A stretch of DNA of 64,000 bases from Vibrio profundi (GCF_005281835.1 NZ_RZIS01000002.1:62001-126000); one strand, 5' to 3'. Positions 46,688 to 58,112 are shown, counted from the first letter of the stretch. The notes: generated by a model from the letters alone, not told the origin. Program-made: numbers and translations.

Positions 46688-48739
46688 CTATAAAGATGTG
46701 GTTCCCATGTTGAACAAGGTAAACGCATAGATATCGGCGGTTAAATCAATCGACTTATTAAGCGGCATACCGGCACCATGTCCCGCATTCACGTCGATTC
46801 TAATCATCACCGGTGAATCACCATTATGCTTGGCTTGCAGCTCAGAAATGAACTTATAAGAATGTGCAGGTACCACACGATCATCATGGTCAGCAGTGGT
46901 CACTAAGGTCGCTGGATAGCTTACACCTTCTTGCACATTATGAACTGGCGAATACCCTAACAAGTATTCAAACATATCCTGACTTTGCTCCGACGTGCCG
47001 TAGTCGTATGCCCAACCTTCCCCTGAAGTGAAAGTATGGTAGCGCAGCATATCTAGTACGCCGACAGCAGGTAAGGCAACCCTAAATAGCTCTGGCCTTT
47101 GCGTCATACAAGCGCCAACTAATAAACCGCCATTTGAACCACCACGGATGGCTAATTTTTCACTGCTGGTGTAACGCTCTCCGATCAAATACTCCGCCGC
47201 CGCAATAAAATCATCGAACACATTCTGCTTCTGCTGCTGTGTGCCTGCTTTATGCCATGCCTTTCCATATTCACCACCACCCCGTAAGTTGGCCACCGCA
47301 AACACGCCGCCCAATTCTAGCCAACTGGCCACGGTACCCGAAAAACTAGGAGTGAGACTCACGTTAAAACCGCCATAGCCGTACAAGATAGTAGGGTTGT
47401 TCCCGTCCAGCTCGAGCCCTTTGCGATAAGAGATCAGCATAGGAACTTTAGTACCATCTGTTGAGGTATAGAAGACTTGCTTAGATTCGTAATCACCCGC
47501 TACAAACGGCGCTTCAGACTCTTGATAAACCTTAGATTCACCTGTTTCGACATCCAAGGATAAAACCATTGGCGGAGTCACGTAGTTAGTAAACGTATAA
47601 TAAAGTTGGGTGTGCTCTTTCTTGCCTCCTAACCCACCAGCGGTGCCTTGGCTTGGCAAATCGATCTCTCGAACAAAAGTACCTTGATAGTCAAACTGCT
47701 GGATTTTTGAGACAACGTCCACCATGTAATGAGCGAACATGTAGCCGCCCCCGGAGCTAATGCTCAACGGCTGAGGCTGCTCAGGGATCAAGGTGTCCCA
47801 CTGCTTAGACTCTGAACAGTAACTGACAATCTTACCGTTAGGCGCATCTAGGTTGGTGTAAAGAAGAAAACGACCGCCAATGTTGTCCACTGGGTAAGTA
47901 TCGCTATCAACGTTATCACGCAGTGTCACCAAGGCTTGTTCTTCACTGTTCAAATCGATGTAGAAAAGGCGGTTACCTGATGTCGACTCCTGACCATGAA
48001 TGAATAAGTACGCATCGTCGTCGGTAGTGTATCCCGATACATAACGGTGCTTCTGCGATTCTTCTTCGCCAAAGACGACGACATCATTTTCCTGCGCTGT
48101 GCCTAACTGGTGGTAATACAGCTTGTGCTGTTCGGTTCTTGCCGATAACTCACTGCCATCAGGCTTATCGTAGCTCGAATAGTAAAAGCCTCGGCTACCT
48201 AGCCAAGAGACACCCGTGAACTTGGCGTCTTCGATAACAGGCTCAATTTGAGCTTTGGTCTCCACATCAATCACGAAGATCTTACGCCAGTCACTTCCAC
48301 CTTCAGAAATCGAATATGCGACTAAGCGGTAATCTTTAGAAAAGGAAACCGAATCTAAAGAAGTCGTTCCATCTTCAGAGAAGGTATTGGGATCTAAAAA
48401 AACTTCCGGCTCTTGCTCGCCTTTCTGGCGATACAACACACTATGATCTTGCAGGCCATCATTCTTGTAAAAATAGGTATATTCACCGCGTACAAATGGC
48501 TGTGAACTCTTCTTATAATCTTGCGCCTTAGCGATGCGTTCACGCAATTCAGCTCTAAAGGGGATCTGTTCTAGATAATCGAACGTCACCTGATTTTGGC
48601 TATCGACCCACTGCGCCGTTTCTTGGCTGCGATCGTCTTCTAACCAGCGATAAGGGTCTTCAATTGTCTGACCAAAATAGTTATCGCTTACTGCCTGCTT
48701 TTTAGTCTCAGGGTATCCGCTTTTGTTTAAATCTTGCAT
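46688..48739 (-). CDS. Prolyl oligopeptidase family serine peptidase (S9A)
   Basis: About 683 residues. N-terminal beta-propeller with [17 protein letters not shown], then a C-terminal alpha/beta hydrolase. The nucleophile is in [20 protein letters not shown] (Ser about 535), with [15 protein letters not shown] (Asp) and NAGHGAG (catalytic His about 654). This is the classic S9A signature; such enzymes cleave short peptides after proline in the cytoplasm. The ORF opens with three Met codons; AAGG suits the third (48739). It stands alone after a terminator shared with the membrane protein gene. Confidence 0.92.
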   Translation of the reverse strand: MQDLNKSGYPETKKQAVSDNYFGQTIEDPYRWLEDDRSQETAQWVDSQNQVTFDYLEQIPFRAELRERIAKAQDYKKSSQPFVRGEYTYFYKNDGLQDHSVLYRQKGEQEPEVFLDPNTFSEDGTTSLDSVSFSKDYRLVAYSISEGGSDWRKIFVIDVETKAQIEPVIEDAKFTGVSWLGSRGFYYSSYDKPDGSELSARTEQHKLYYHQLGTAQENDVVVFGEEESQKHRYVSGYTTDDDAYLFIHGQESTSGNRLFYIDLNSEEQALVTLRDNVDSDTYPVDNIGGRFLLYTNLDAPNGKIVSYCSESKQWDTLIPEQPQPLSISSGGGYMFAHYMVDVVSKIQQFDYQGTFVREIDLPSQGTAGGLGGKKEHTQLYYTFTNYVTPPMVLSLDVETGESKVYQESEAPFVAGDYESKQVFYTSTDGTKVPMLISYRKGLELDGNNPTILYGYGGFNVSLTPSFSGTVASWLELGGVFAVANLRGGGEYGKAWHKAGTQQQKQNVFDDFIAAAEYLIGERYTSSEKLAIRGGSNGGLLVGACMTQRPELFRVALPAVGVLDMLRYHTFTSGEGWAYDYGTSEQSQDMFEYLLGYSPVHNVQEGVSYPATLVTTADHDDRVVPAHSYKFISELQAKHNGDSPVMIRIDVNAGHGAGMPLNKSIDLTADIYAFTLFNMGTTSL

Positions 48740-48891
48740 CATCATCCTTAATTTAAATGATTGTAATTCTCAACTTCAGCTTACGAGTTAACGTTACGCA
48801 ATCAAGCAAAGAAATACTACAAATCGTAACTATGCGATCTATCAATAAATACTCTATCGACGATTTACAGGCACTACATTCGAGCGCTTGA

Positions 48892-49800
48892 TTAGAAATA
48901 ATGGGAAATCGTTAAGTACCGAGTTCGTATATGTTCAATGAGCAGCTTAATTTTATTCGGTGGCTGGCGAGTAAATGGATACACAGCGTAGATCCCTAAT
49001 TTTTTACCTACTAACTCGGGGAAGATGTCCACCAGCTGACCATTACGTATATCGTGATATACCAAGCATCGTGGTACATAAGCCACACCATGCCCACCTA
49101 ACGCTGCCTTTCTTAAGGCTGTCGCGTTATCTGTTGAAAACGAACCCGCAACTCGCACTATGTAGTTGCCTTGCCCCTCTTTGCCCCCTTTAAACTCCCA
49201 CTCACTCGCCCCAGTGGTTTGGTACGCGTACTGCAGGCAATTATGTTCGACTAAATCTTTGGGATGCAAAGGCTTACTGTTTTTGGCGATATAAGAAGGC
49301 GACGCGCACACGACCCATTGTGAGTCGAGTATATGACGTGCAATTAAACTTGAATCTTCGAGGTAACCAGTTCGTATAACCAGGTCAAAACCGTCTTCAA
49401 CTAGGTCAACAAAACGATTATCGAGCGACATGTCCACGGAAAGCCCAGGGTGCATATTACAGAACTCAGCAACAGCATCAGCGAGGATGAGATCACCCGA
49501 GATTGAAGGCACTGACATTTTGATATGACCACTCACATTCTCACCAAAGCCTGAAACTGCATCCATAGCCTCTTGAGCCGCGAGCTTCACATTTTTGGCT
49601 CCGTGTAACAAAGCCTTGCCTGCCTCGGTTAACGTCAATTTGCGCGTAGTTCGATATAATAGCTGCACGCCTATTTCTTCTTCCAGCCGCGCAATTCTTT
49701 TGCTAACTACTGAATTTGTAAGGTTATTTTGTTCTGCCACCTTACTAAAACTACCCAGTTCTACTACCTGTGAAAACAGGATCAAATCGTCTGCACGCAT
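48892..49800 (-). CDS. LysR family regulator, probable lactate-cluster regulator
   Basis: 302 residues. The N-terminal HTH (FSQVVELGSFSKVAEQNNLTNSVVSKRIARLEEEIGVQLLYRTTRKLTLTEAG) is canonical. The effector domain has EDGFDLVIRTG and FKGGKEGQGNYIVRV. It is divergent from lldP with 192 bases between, where palindromes occur. In E. coli the equivalent operon is controlled by a GntR-type LldR, so here a LysR protein probably takes that role; this rests on gene order alone. Confidence 0.9.
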   Translation of the reverse strand: MRADDLILFSQVVELGSFSKVAEQNNLTNSVVSKRIARLEEEIGVQLLYRTTRKLTLTEAGKALLHGAKNVKLAAQEAMDAVSGFGENVSGHIKMSVPSISGDLILADAVAEFCNMHPGLSVDMSLDNRFVDLVEDGFDLVIRTGYLEDSSLIARHILDSQWVVCASPSYIAKNSKPLHPKDLVEHNCLQYAYQTTGASEWEFKGGKEGQGNYIVRVAGSFSTDNATALRKAALGGHGVAYVPRCLVYHDIRNGQLVDIFPELVGKKLGIYAVYPFTRQPPNKIKLLIEHIRTRYLTISHYF

Positions 49801-49951
49801 CTTATTATGTCAATTTTGGAATTAATTATTTTCATTATTTCCCTATATCAATAAAAAATAAAGGGGTAAATTCACGCCAAATTAACAAACCCATTACAAC
49901 TACAGCTTTTAAGCTCAGCAATTACTACAAAACCAATAACGTGTAGAACAC

Positions 49952-49971
49952 TTCAAACAAGAATGTTTGAA
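49952..49971. promoter_or_regulatory. Palindrome upstream of lldP
   Basis: TTCAAACA-AGAA-TGTTTGAA, perfect 8-base arms, 21 bases before the lldP ATG. A second small repeat, GTGT-AGA-ACAC, lies at 49941-49951. It may be an operator or leader hairpin. Confidence 0.45.
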
Positions 49972-49992
49972 CCTATGTACGAGGAAGTACCC

Positions 49993-51696
49993 ATGAGTGA
50001 AACATTATTAGCATTATTGGCGTTTTCGCCGATAGTTATCGCCGCCATACTACTGGTTGGATTAAATTGGCCAGCCAAGAAAGCCATGCCAGTGGCCTTC
50101 GCTTTAACGGTAGCCATTGCGCTTGTCGCATGGGACATGTCTGCCACCCGCGTGATTGCCTCCATCTTCCAGGGGTTAGGCATTACGGTATCAGTTCTCT
50201 GGATTGTGTTTGGCGCCATCTTCTTATTAAACACTTTAAAACACACCGGAGCGATCTCTACCATCCGAAATGGTTTTACCGACATTTCCACAGACCGCCG
50301 TGTTCAAGCCATCATTATTGCGTGGTGCTTTGGATCATTCATTGAAGGCGCCTCAGGCTTTGGTACGCCAGCAGCGATTGCCGCTCCATTATTGGTAGCC
50401 ATTGGTTTCCCAGCATTAGCAGCGGTACTTATGGGCATGATGATTCAATCAACGCCTGTGTCATTTGGTGCCGTGGGTACCCCTATTATCGTTGGTGTGA
50501 ATAAAGGTTTAGATACGCACAACATTGGCGAAGCACTGATTGCGAATGGTTCAACGTGGGATGCATACCTGCAACAGATTACGTCAAGTGTCGCGCTGAT
50601 TCACGCTTGCGTCGGTACTTTAATGCCTGTGTTAATGGCAATGATGCTGACTCGCTTCTTTGGTAAGAACAAGAGCTGGACTGAAGGCTTAGATATTCTG
50701 CCATTCGCTCTATTTGCGGGTATCGCTTTCACGGTTCCTTACGCATTAACAGGCGTGTTCTTGGGCGCTGAATTCCCTTCATTGATTGGCGGCCTTGTCG
50801 GTTTAGCCATTGTGGTTACAGCAGCTAAGAAAGGCTTCTTGGTACCGAAATCTAAATGGGATTTTGAGAGTGAAGATAAATGGCCTGCTGAATGGTTAGG
50901 CTCACTGAAAATCGACCTTGATGACAACAAAGGCAATGCGCCTAAGAAGCCAATGAGTATGGCAATGGCATGGGCACCTTATGTTCTGCTTGCGGTTACG
51001 TTAGTGGCAAGCCGTGTTAGCCCTGAGTTTAAAGGCTTCTTGAAGAGTGTGAGCCTATCGTTTAGTAACATCCTAGGTGAAACGGGCGTCAGCACTGCGA
51101 TTCAACCTTTATACCTACCTGGCGGAATTTTAGTGTTCGTCGCTCTAGTTGCGGTACTGCTTCAATCTCGCAGCGCTGCGCCACTAGCCAAAGCCTTTGG
51201 CGAATCGAGCAAAACTCTGATTGGTGCAGGCTTCGTACTGGTGTTCACCATCCCTATGGTTCGTATCTTTATCAACTCAGGCGTTAACGCTGCCGACCTT
51301 GCGAGCATGCCTGTGACAACAGCAAACTTCGCTGCCGACCTTGTTGGCTCTGCATTCCCAGCGTTAAGTGCAACTGTTGGTGCGCTAGGGGCATTCATTG
51401 CTGGCTCTAATACTGTGTCAAACATGATGTTCAGCCAATTCCAGTTTGAAGTTGCGCAAACCCTAACGATCTCAAGTGCTGTCGTGGTGGCTCTACAAGC
51501 GGTAGGCGCTGCAGCCGGTAACATGATTGCTATTCATAACGTGGTAGCTGCGTCTGCAACCGTAGGCTTGCTTGGTCGCGAAGGCGCTACGCTACGTAAA
51601 ACGGTTATCCCAACGTTCTACTACCTAGTTATGACAGGGATTATTGGCCTAGTCGTTATCTACGGCCTACAAATTACTGACGCCTTAATGGGGTAA
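49993..51696 (+). CDS. lldP: L-lactate permease (LldP family)
   Basis: 567 residues, about 13 membrane segments, matching the lactate permease family: [29 protein letters not shown] segment ([19 protein letters not shown]), [15 protein letters not shown], and [15 protein letters not shown] near the C-terminus. It imports L-lactate by proton symport in family members. ATG 49993 is preceded by GAGGAAG; the ATG at 49963 is upstream of the ribosome site. It is the first gene of the lldP-lldD-dld unit, with a divergent LysR. Confidence 0.93.
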   Translation: MSETLLALLAFSPIVIAAILLVGLNWPAKKAMPVAFALTVAIALVAWDMSATRVIASIFQGLGITVSVLWIVFGAIFLLNTLKHTGAISTIRNGFTDISTDRRVQAIIIAWCFGSFIEGASGFGTPAAIAAPLLVAIGFPALAAVLMGMMIQSTPVSFGAVGTPIIVGVNKGLDTHNIGEALIANGSTWDAYLQQITSSVALIHACVGTLMPVLMAMMLTRFFGKNKSWTEGLDILPFALFAGIAFTVPYALTGVFLGAEFPSLIGGLVGLAIVVTAAKKGFLVPKSKWDFESEDKWPAEWLGSLKIDLDDNKGNAPKKPMSMAMAWAPYVLLAVTLVASRVSPEFKGFLKSVSLSFSNILGETGVSTAIQPLYLPGGILVFVALVAVLLQSRSAAPLAKAFGESSKTLIGAGFVLVFTIPMVRIFINSGVNAADLASMPVTTANFAADLVGSAFPALSATVGALGAFIAGSNTVSNMMFSQFQFEVAQTLTISSAVVVALQAVGAAAGNMIAIHNVVAASATVGLLGREGATLRKTVIPTFYYLVMTGIIGLVVIYGLQITDALMG

Positions 51697-51885
51697 CCCA
51701 TTTGGCTTAACCAAACTTGGCGTTAATGCCTGTTCCCCGACAAAGCGGTTATGACGTTCTTGCACTACAACGACGCTATAACAATACGCTGGGTGTTAAC
51801 GCCATTTTATTTTACGACGCTACCTTTAGCGCACTCGATTAAGCCTTCTAAGAAAGGTCACTCATTACCTATTAGGACTGAAATT

Positions 51886-53025
51886 ATGATCATTTCCGCA
51901 TCGACCGATTACCGAGCAGCAGCAAAATCTAAACTCCCTCCGTTCCTTTTCCACTATATCGACGGCGGCTCTTATGGTGAGCACACCTTGCGACGCAATA
52001 CGGAAGACTTAGCGGAAATCGCACTCAAACAGCGCGTTCTCAACAACATGTCTGACTTAAGCTTAGAAACAGAATTGTTCGGCGAAAAGCTTGCGATGCC
52101 GATAGCCCTTGCCCCTGTCGGATTAACAGGCATGTACGCCCGCCGCGGTGAAGTTCAAGCAGCAAAGGCAGCCGCGAATAAAGGCATTCCTTTCACGATG
52201 TCGACAGTATCAGTTTGCCCAATCGAAGAAGTCGCGCCTGCAATTGAACGTCCGATGTGGTTTCAGCTTTACGTACTGAAAGATCGCGGCTTCATGAAGA
52301 ATGTTTTAGAGCGCGCAAAGGCTGCGGGCGTCACCACGCTTGTCTTCACCGTTGATATGCCCGTTCCTGGCGCACGCTACCGCGACATGCATTCCGGTAT
52401 GAGCGGTCCAAATGCTGCCGCTCGTCGCGTATTCCAATCTATGCGTCATCCGAGCTGGGCGGTCGACGTAGGTCTACTAGGTAAACCTCACGATTTAGGT
52501 AACATCTCTACTTACCGTGGTTCACCAACAAAGCTTGAAGATTACATTGGCTGGTTGGGTGATAACTTCGACCCATCGATCTCATGGAAAGACTTGGAGT
52601 GGATCCGTGATTTCTGGGATGGCCCTATGGTAATCAAAGGCATTCTCGATACCGAAGATGCGAAAGATGCTGTTCGATTCGGTGCTGACGGTATCGTGGT
52701 TTCCAACCATGGCGGTCGTCAATTAGACGGCGTGTTGTCCAGCGCTAAAGCGCTACCATCTATTGCTGATGCAGTGAAAGGCGATCTCAAAATCTTAGTC
52801 GATTCTGGCATTCGTACTGGGCTTGATGTCGCTCGCATGATGGCTCTCGGTGCAGATTGCACACTGCTTGGTCGTTCATTTGTCTACGCACTTGCTGCCC
52901 AAGGCCAGGCTGGCGTAGAGAACTTGCTCGATTTATACGACAAAGAGATGCGCGTAGCGATGACATTAACCGGAGCCAAAAGCATCAAAGATTTATCTCG
53001 CGAATCATTGGTCGACTTCAGCTAA
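51886..53025 (+). CDS. lldD: FMN-dependent L-lactate dehydrogenase (LldD)
   Basis: 379 residues of the FMN alpha-hydroxy-acid dehydrogenase fold: [40 protein letters not shown], then [11 protein letters not shown] with the conserved catalytic-type His and Arg, and [27 protein letters not shown] for FMN phosphate binding. It oxidises L-lactate to pyruvate at the inner membrane in the family. The long upstream frame from 51751 is ignored; AGGACTG precedes ATG 51886. It lies 189 bases after lldP. Confidence 0.93.
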   Translation: MIISASTDYRAAAKSKLPPFLFHYIDGGSYGEHTLRRNTEDLAEIALKQRVLNNMSDLSLETELFGEKLAMPIALAPVGLTGMYARRGEVQAAKAAANKGIPFTMSTVSVCPIEEVAPAIERPMWFQLYVLKDRGFMKNVLERAKAAGVTTLVFTVDMPVPGARYRDMHSGMSGPNAAARRVFQSMRHPSWAVDVGLLGKPHDLGNISTYRGSPTKLEDYIGWLGDNFDPSISWKDLEWIRDFWDGPMVIKGILDTEDAKDAVRFGADGIVVSNHGGRQLDGVLSSAKALPSIADAVKGDLKILVDSGIRTGLDVARMMALGADCTLLGRSFVYALAAQGQAGVENLLDLYDKEMRVAMTLTGAKSIKDLSRESLVDFS

Positions 53026-53038
53026 CTAAGAAATAAGA

Positions 53039-53070
53039 AACTCCTCGCGAATAGCAGGAGTTACTATTCG
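53039..53070 (+). promoter_or_regulatory. Overlapping alternative hairpins between lldD and dld
   Basis: Two perfect 7-base pairings interleave: AACTCCT (53039-53045) with AGGAGTT (53056-53062), and CGAATAG (53048-53054) with CTATTCG (53064-53070). They are mutually exclusive or pseudoknot-like. They lie 14 bases after the lldD stop in the 167-base gap before dld. No T run follows, so this is not a simple terminator. Confidence 0.5.
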
Positions 53071-53192
53071 TCGATATCAGTTAAATACAATTGGTGTCAC
53101 AGCAATTCAATGGGCGTTGTGACACCGTTTAAGCACTGAAAATAAAACAAAAAAACAAATCAGTGCCAAATAAGAAGCACAAGGAAGCAATG

Positions 53193-56045
53193 ATGGAGAG
53201 AACCACATCACACGAGCAAGTGATAAATGCAACCGCATACCAAGAACTTGAAACCATACTTGCTCAGAAAATTGAAACTGAACGCATTGTCACTCAAGAA
53301 GCCAAACGACTAGCCTACGGCACCGACGCGAGTTTTTATCGCTTGGTGCCGAAAATGGTTCTAAGGCTCAAGAATTTAGACGAAGTGATCTTTACGATTA
53401 AAAGCTGTCGCGAGCTCGGTATTCATTTTACCTTTCGTGCAGCTGGCACCAGCCTTTCAGGCCAAGCGGTCTCAGACTCCGTCCTTATTACCTTAACCGA
53501 TGACTGGCGCGGTCATGAAATCGTCGACAACGGCAATCAAATCATACTCCAACCCGGTGTCATCGGCGCTGATGCCAACAAATACCTTGCCCCGTTTCAA
53601 AGAAAAATTGGCCCTGATCCAGCATCCATCAACACTTGTAAGATAGGTGGGATTGCAGCAAACAATGCAAGCGGCATGTGCTGCGGTACGGCGCAAAACT
53701 CTTACCGCACTGTCGAGAGCATGAAAATTGTCCTGAGTGACGGCACTCTGTTAGACACAGCTGAACCATCAAGCGTTGAAGCGGTGAAACAATCACACCC
53801 TGCTCTTTTCGACGGCATTAGCGAACTGCATCAACAAACCGCAAGCAATACTGAGCTCACCGAACGTATTCGCCATAAATACCGCCTCAAGAACACCACA
53901 GGCTACGCTTTAAACGCGTTAGTCGACTATCACGAGCCTATCGAAATTATTAAACACTTAATGATCGGTTCTGAGGGCACATTAGGATTTATCGCAGAAA
54001 TCACCTACAACACGGTGGTTGAACACGCACATAAAGCTTCAACATTATTAGTTTTCTCTGATATCGAACAAGCTAGCCAAGCCGTGACCACGCTATCAAA
54101 AACTCCCGTCGCCGCGGTTGAATTGATGGATGGGCGCGCATTACGCTCAGTAGCAGATAAACCCGGTATGCCAGATTTCATGCAAAGCTTGGATTTAGAA
54201 GCGGCTGCAATCTTAGTTGAATCTCACGCCAGCTCCCAGCCAGACTTAGATTTACAATGTAAATCTATAATGGACGCTGTTGCTGATTACAATATTTTGG
54301 AGTCTGTCCCTTTCACTTCGGATGCACAAACCGTCGCGACGTTATGGGGAATTCGTAAAGGCATGTTCCCAGCCGTGGGTGCGGTGAGAGAGGTTGGCAC
54401 GACCGTCATCATTGAAGATGTCGCGTTCCCAGTCGAAAACTTAGCTAACGGTATTCGCGACTTACAAGCGCTATTTGATAAATACGACTACAGCGAGGCG
54501 ATCATCTTTGGTCATGCCTTAGAAGGCAACTTGCACTTCGTGTTTACTCAAGGGTTTGATAGCCAAGCCGAAATCGATCGTTACGGCGGATTTATGGACG
54601 ACGTTGCCGAGCTCGTCGCCGTTAAATACCAAGGTTCGTTGAAAGCAGAACACGGTACAGGCCGTAACATGGCACCATACGTCGAGCTCGAATGGGGCAA
54701 AGATGGCTATGCGCTCATGCAGAAGATTAAAGCTCTGTTTGATCCACAAGGCTTGCTTAACCCTGGTGTGATCATCAATGACAACCCAAACTCACATATC
54801 ACTCACCTTAAGCCAATGCCAGCGGCAGACGATCTTGTCGACCGCTGTATTGAGTGTGGATTCTGTGAACCAGTGTGCCCTTCCAGAACGTTAACCTTAT
54901 CGCCTAGGCAGCGCATTGTGCTTTATCGAGAGTTGCAACGCCGCCGTGCCGTAGGTGAAACAATTGAAGCCTCTGAGCTAGAAAAAATCTTCGAGTATCA
55001 AGGAATCGATACCTGCGCAGCAACAGGTCTGTGCGCCGAGCGATGCCCTGTAGGAATCAACACTGGCGACTTAGTCAAAAAGCTACGTATCGCTAAGTAT
55101 GAGAAGTTCACACCAATTGCGAAGTGGACTGCGGATCACTTTGCCACCACCACTAAGCTAACTAAGGCTGGTTTAAAAACGAATCAGTTAGCGTCTAAAA
55201 CACTTGGAGCGAATACCGTTAGCAAGCTTACCAACGGGCTACGCTCCATAACTAAAGGCAGCACTCCGGTCTGGCTACCAGAAATGCCACAATCAAATGC
55301 CTACCAGCTGCAAGAAAGTTCTGGTGCCCATTCCTCAACTAATGAAAAGAAAGTGGTATACCTACCATCATGTGCAAGCCGAACGATGGGCCAGCAAGTC
55401 GATGCTCAAGATCAAAGGCCACTGACCGAAGTCACTTTGTCGCTACTAGAAAAAGCGGGCTACGAGGTCATTTTACCTAAGAAGCTGGATGACCAATGCT
55501 GCGGTATGCCTTATGACAGCAAAGGAATGACAAAGCTCGCTCAATCGAAAGCCGAGCAGCTTGAACAGGTACTATGGCAGGCAAGCCGTCAGGGGGAGTA
55601 CCCAGTGTTAATGGATACTAGCCCATGCGCTAAACGCAGTATTGAACAGTTTACCAAGCCATTGAAAGTATTAGATCCGACAGGTTTCGTGAATCAATAC
55701 TTGCTGCAACACCTGGAACTCACGCCAAAACAAGAAACCGTCATGCTGCATGTCACTTGTAGTTCTCGTCGAATGGGATTAGAAAATGACATGCTTAGCC
55801 TCGCCAAAGCTTGTGCTTCTGATGTGATCATTCCCGAACATATTCAGTGTTGCGGGTGGGCTGGTGACAAAGGCTTTACCACTCCAGAGCTCAATGAAGC
55901 AGCGGTTCACCCACTCAAAGAGCAGGTGCCGAATAACTGTAGCCGAGGCTTTAGTAATAGCCGTACTTGTGAGATTGGTTTATCGCACCATAGCGGCATC
56001 CCTTACCAATCTATCTTGTATTTGGTGGACGAAGTTTCCCAATAA
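53193..56045 (+). CDS. FAD/Fe-S D-lactate dehydrogenase (Dld2-type fusion)
   Basis: About 950 residues. The N-terminal half is a FAD-linked oxidase domain (RAAGTSLSGQAVSDS, GPDPASINTCKIGGIAANNASG, GSEGTLGFIAEIT). Next are two 4Fe-4S clusters (CIECGFCEPVCPS; CAATGLCAERCPV). Last is a CCG domain (DQCCGMPYD, QCCGWAGDKGF). This matches the large D-lactate or 2-hydroxyacid dehydrogenases that fuse Dld with GlpC-like parts. AAGGA and spacing 7 favour ATG 53193; ATG 53190 and GTG 53163 are in the same frame. It completes a lactate cluster covering both enantiomers. Confidence 0.9.
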   Translation: MERTTSHEQVINATAYQELETILAQKIETERIVTQEAKRLAYGTDASFYRLVPKMVLRLKNLDEVIFTIKSCRELGIHFTFRAAGTSLSGQAVSDSVLITLTDDWRGHEIVDNGNQIILQPGVIGADANKYLAPFQRKIGPDPASINTCKIGGIAANNASGMCCGTAQNSYRTVESMKIVLSDGTLLDTAEPSSVEAVKQSHPALFDGISELHQQTASNTELTERIRHKYRLKNTTGYALNALVDYHEPIEIIKHLMIGSEGTLGFIAEITYNTVVEHAHKASTLLVFSDIEQASQAVTTLSKTPVAAVELMDGRALRSVADKPGMPDFMQSLDLEAAAILVESHASSQPDLDLQCKSIMDAVADYNILESVPFTSDAQTVATLWGIRKGMFPAVGAVREVGTTVIIEDVAFPVENLANGIRDLQALFDKYDYSEAIIFGHALEGNLHFVFTQGFDSQAEIDRYGGFMDDVAELVAVKYQGSLKAEHGTGRNMAPYVELEWGKDGYALMQKIKALFDPQGLLNPGVIINDNPNSHITHLKPMPAADDLVDRCIECGFCEPVCPSRTLTLSPRQRIVLYRELQRRRAVGETIEASELEKIFEYQGIDTCAATGLCAERCPVGINTGDLVKKLRIAKYEKFTPIAKWTADHFATTTKLTKAGLKTNQLASKTLGANTVSKLTNGLRSITKGSTPVWLPEMPQSNAYQLQESSGAHSSTNEKKVVYLPSCASRTMGQQVDAQDQRPLTEVTLSLLEKAGYEVILPKKLDDQCCGMPYDSKGMTKLAQSKAEQLEQVLWQASRQGEYPVLMDTSPCAKRSIEQFTKPLKVLDPTGFVNQYLLQHLELTPKQETVMLHVTCSSRRMGLENDMLSLAKACASDVIIPEHIQCCGWAGDKGFTTPELNEAAVHPLKEQVPNNCSRGFSNSRTCEIGLSHHSGIPYQSILYLVDEVSQ

Positions 56046-56074
56046 CTCAAAATCACCAATTATTGCTAAAACGA

Positions 56075-56104
56075 AAACAGCTGCTCATTAGGCAGCTGTT
56101 TTTC
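56075..56104. terminator. Terminator after dld
   Basis: AAAACAGCTGC-TCATTAG-GCAGCTGTTTTT; may end both dld and the convergent small gene. Confidence 0.85.
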
Positions 56105-56146
56105 TTTACTGTTAACGCTCTAGAACTCTTAAATTAAGTCATTCAC

Positions 56147-56392
56147 CTACTGTTGAGCTAGCGACGCTAAGTCTGATTGAGTATAACTTTCTGCTTCTGC
56201 ACCCTTGGCGATAAGGTCCACAACCTGAAACTCCTGCATGTCTCCAAACTCCGCTTTTAAATAGTCCCTAAAAGCTTGTTCGTTAGGCCACTTGCCTCTT
56301 ACAACATAGCCTTCTTCGATATCGAAATCTTCAGTTTCAAGAAATGAAAAATCGGTCATACCAATATTGTGGCAATACAAAACAAGATACAT
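56147..56392 (-). CDS. Small hypothetical protein
   Basis: 81 residues, acidic and soluble (FDIEEGYVVRGKWPNEQAFRDYLKAEFGDMQEF). Start at ATG 56392 after GGAACCAAG; ATG 56359 (MTDFSF) is an alternative. No known family is recognised. It is convergent with the dld gene. Confidence 0.6.
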   Translation of the reverse strand: MYLVLYCHNIGMTDFSFLETEDFDIEEGYVVRGKWPNEQAFRDYLKAEFGDMQEFQVVDLIAKGAEAESYTQSDLASLAQQ

Positions 56393-56705
56393 CTTGGTTC
56401 CTTCAGTTCAAGTGGGCGTTTACATCTCATCTCGCTCAGATGTTGGCGAATCTGCACTTATCTTAAACAGAACTAATAATGGTTTCTATGGCTAATGAAC
56501 CACTTAGCTCCAACATCACAGCTATTCGTATCGATATTTCGTTAGCTAACCTGAGACAGACAGTAAACCTTAGTTTTTAAAGTGTTATATAGCCCTATTT
56601 TTGGTTGGTTTTTGTCCCACACTGGCTTGGTTATACTGCGCCTGATTTTAACCGTCTCTAAGACACCGCTCTGGATTTACGTTCCAGCTCGCAGAAGGAA
56701 AAACC
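56393..56705. other. Intergenic region upstream of trhO
   Basis: 313 bases without a gene between two divergent genes. The TATACT at 56632-56637 is a good -10 candidate for trhO. No structured RNA was seen. Confidence 0.45.
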
Positions 56706-57695
56706 ATGTCTCAATACGTTGTATGCGCACTCTATAAATTCGTTGCGTTGGATGATTACCAAGAAATTCGCCAGCCACTTACTGAGCTTTTAGAAGCCCA
56801 CAATATCCGCGGTACTTTGCTACTGGCTAGCGAAGGTATCAACGGTACTGTTGCAGGAAAGCGCGAATCTATCGATGCTTTACTGCAATGGTTCAAACAA
56901 GACTCTCGCCTAGCCGATGTGGTTTACAAAGAATCGTTCAATGAAGAGCAGCCGTTCAATCGCACCAAAGTGAAGCTGAAAAAAGAAATCGTCACTATGG
57001 GTGTTGAAGGCATCGACCCACGTCACGTCGTTGGTACTTATGTAAAACCTAACGAATGGAACGCTCTGATCTCTGATCCAGAAGTACTATTGGTTGATAC
57101 TCGTAACGACTACGAAGTGGATATCGGTACTTTCAAGAACGCAGTCAACCCAAACACAGAAACGTTCCGTGAATTCCCGCAATACGTTGAAGATAACCTT
57201 GACCCTAAGAAGCATAAAAAGGTCGCGATGTTCTGTACTGGCGGTATCCGTTGTGAAAAATCGACAGCCTACATGAAAGAGCAAGGCTTCGAAGAGGTAT
57301 ATCACCTTGAAGGCGGTATTCTGAAATACTTGGAAGATGTGCCTGAAGAAGAAAGTATGTGGGAAGGCGATTGCTACGTATTTGATGGTCGTGTGGCTGT
57401 TAACCACCAGCTAGAAAAGAGCGGCTACGATGTATGTAACGCTTGTCGCTTGCCAATCACTGAAGAAGACAAACAATCTGAAAGCTTTGAGAAAGGTGTA
57501 AGCTGCCCGAAATGTATCGACAAACACAGTGACGAGCAAAAAGCACGTTTCCGTGAACGTGAAAAGCAAGTGCAACTTTCTAATGCTCGTGGTGAAACTC
57601 ACGTCGGTGGTGAAGCTGCTCACCTTATCGAACAGCGCAAAAAAGAAAAGCTGGCGTTGAAAGAACAGCAGCGTTCAAAAACTAAAGCAAAATAA
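56706..57695 (+). CDS. trhO: tRNA uridine(34) hydroxylase (TrhO/YceA, rhodanese domain)
   Basis: 329 residues. N-terminal acylphosphatase-like domain ([23 protein letters not shown]), then a rhodanese domain with [15 protein letters not shown], active-site Cys 177, preceded by [17 protein letters not shown]-terminal zinc-binding Cys residues ([12 protein letters not shown]) and a basic tail ([17 protein letters not shown]). This is the layout of TrhO, which hydroxylates uridine 34 of tRNA. AGAAGG precedes ATG. It stands alone with a terminator at 57715. Confidence 0.95.
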   Translation: MSQYVVCALYKFVALDDYQEIRQPLTELLEAHNIRGTLLLASEGINGTVAGKRESIDALLQWFKQDSRLADVVYKESFNEEQPFNRTKVKLKKEIVTMGVEGIDPRHVVGTYVKPNEWNALISDPEVLLVDTRNDYEVDIGTFKNAVNPNTETFREFPQYVEDNLDPKKHKKVAMFCTGGIRCEKSTAYMKEQGFEEVYHLEGGILKYLEDVPEEESMWEGDCYVFDGRVAVNHQLEKSGYDVCNACRLPITEEDKQSESFEKGVSCPKCIDKHSDEQKARFREREKQVQLSNARGETHVGGEAAHLIEQRKKEKLALKEQQRSKTKAK

Positions 57696-57714
57696 GCACA
57701 GCTCCTCACTCTAT

Positions 57715-57738
57715 AAAGGCACTTTCAAGTGCCTTTTT
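57715..57738 (+). terminator. Rho-independent terminator
   Basis: AAAGGCACT-TTCA-AGTGCCTTTTTTT after trhO. Confidence 0.9.
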
Positions 57739-57825
57739 TTCTTCTTTCTAGTTTGGGTTTAACCCCACATTTCTTGTCGTTAATAGCCTTTATACTGGAG
57801 TAAATTGACTGAAGAGGAAGTGCCA

Positions 57826-58083
57826 ATGCTCAATGAAAACCATGCTTTTGTGTTAGATTTCCCAGACTTAAAATTAGATATTGTTCAGCTCAACCACGAC
57901 GACCCACAATTCAAGCAAGATATGCAGAAATACCACCAGCTTGATTACGATATCCGCCAACTCGAAATTTCCGGTAGCCCGATAGACGACGACAGCATGC
58001 ATAACCTCAAGGTCGAACGCATGGAGCTAAAAGACTCGCTCTACCAACAATTAACTAAGCACCATTCTTTAAATACTAATTAG
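57826..58083 (+). CDS. YdcH-like (DUF465) small protein
   Basis: 85 residues. It has the DUF465 pattern of two helices with YHQLDYDIRQLEISGSPIDDDSMHNLKVERMELKDSLYQQL. The frame opens at TTG 57805, but ATG 57826 follows AGAGGAAG and begins the conserved MLNENHAFVLDFP. It is a small helical protein of unknown role. A weak hairpin follows at 58113-58134. Confidence 0.8.
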   Translation: MLNENHAFVLDFPDLKLDIVQLNHDDPQFKQDMQKYHQLDYDIRQLEISGSPIDDDSMHNLKVERMELKDSLYQQLTKHHSLNTN

Positions 58084-58112
58084 GCTACTGTTTAGTTAAC
58101 TTTCCTGAGTTT

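Noticed and set aside
53039..53070. Simple rho-independent terminator after lldD
   Set aside because: No T run follows either hairpin; the interleaved arms fit alternative structures better.
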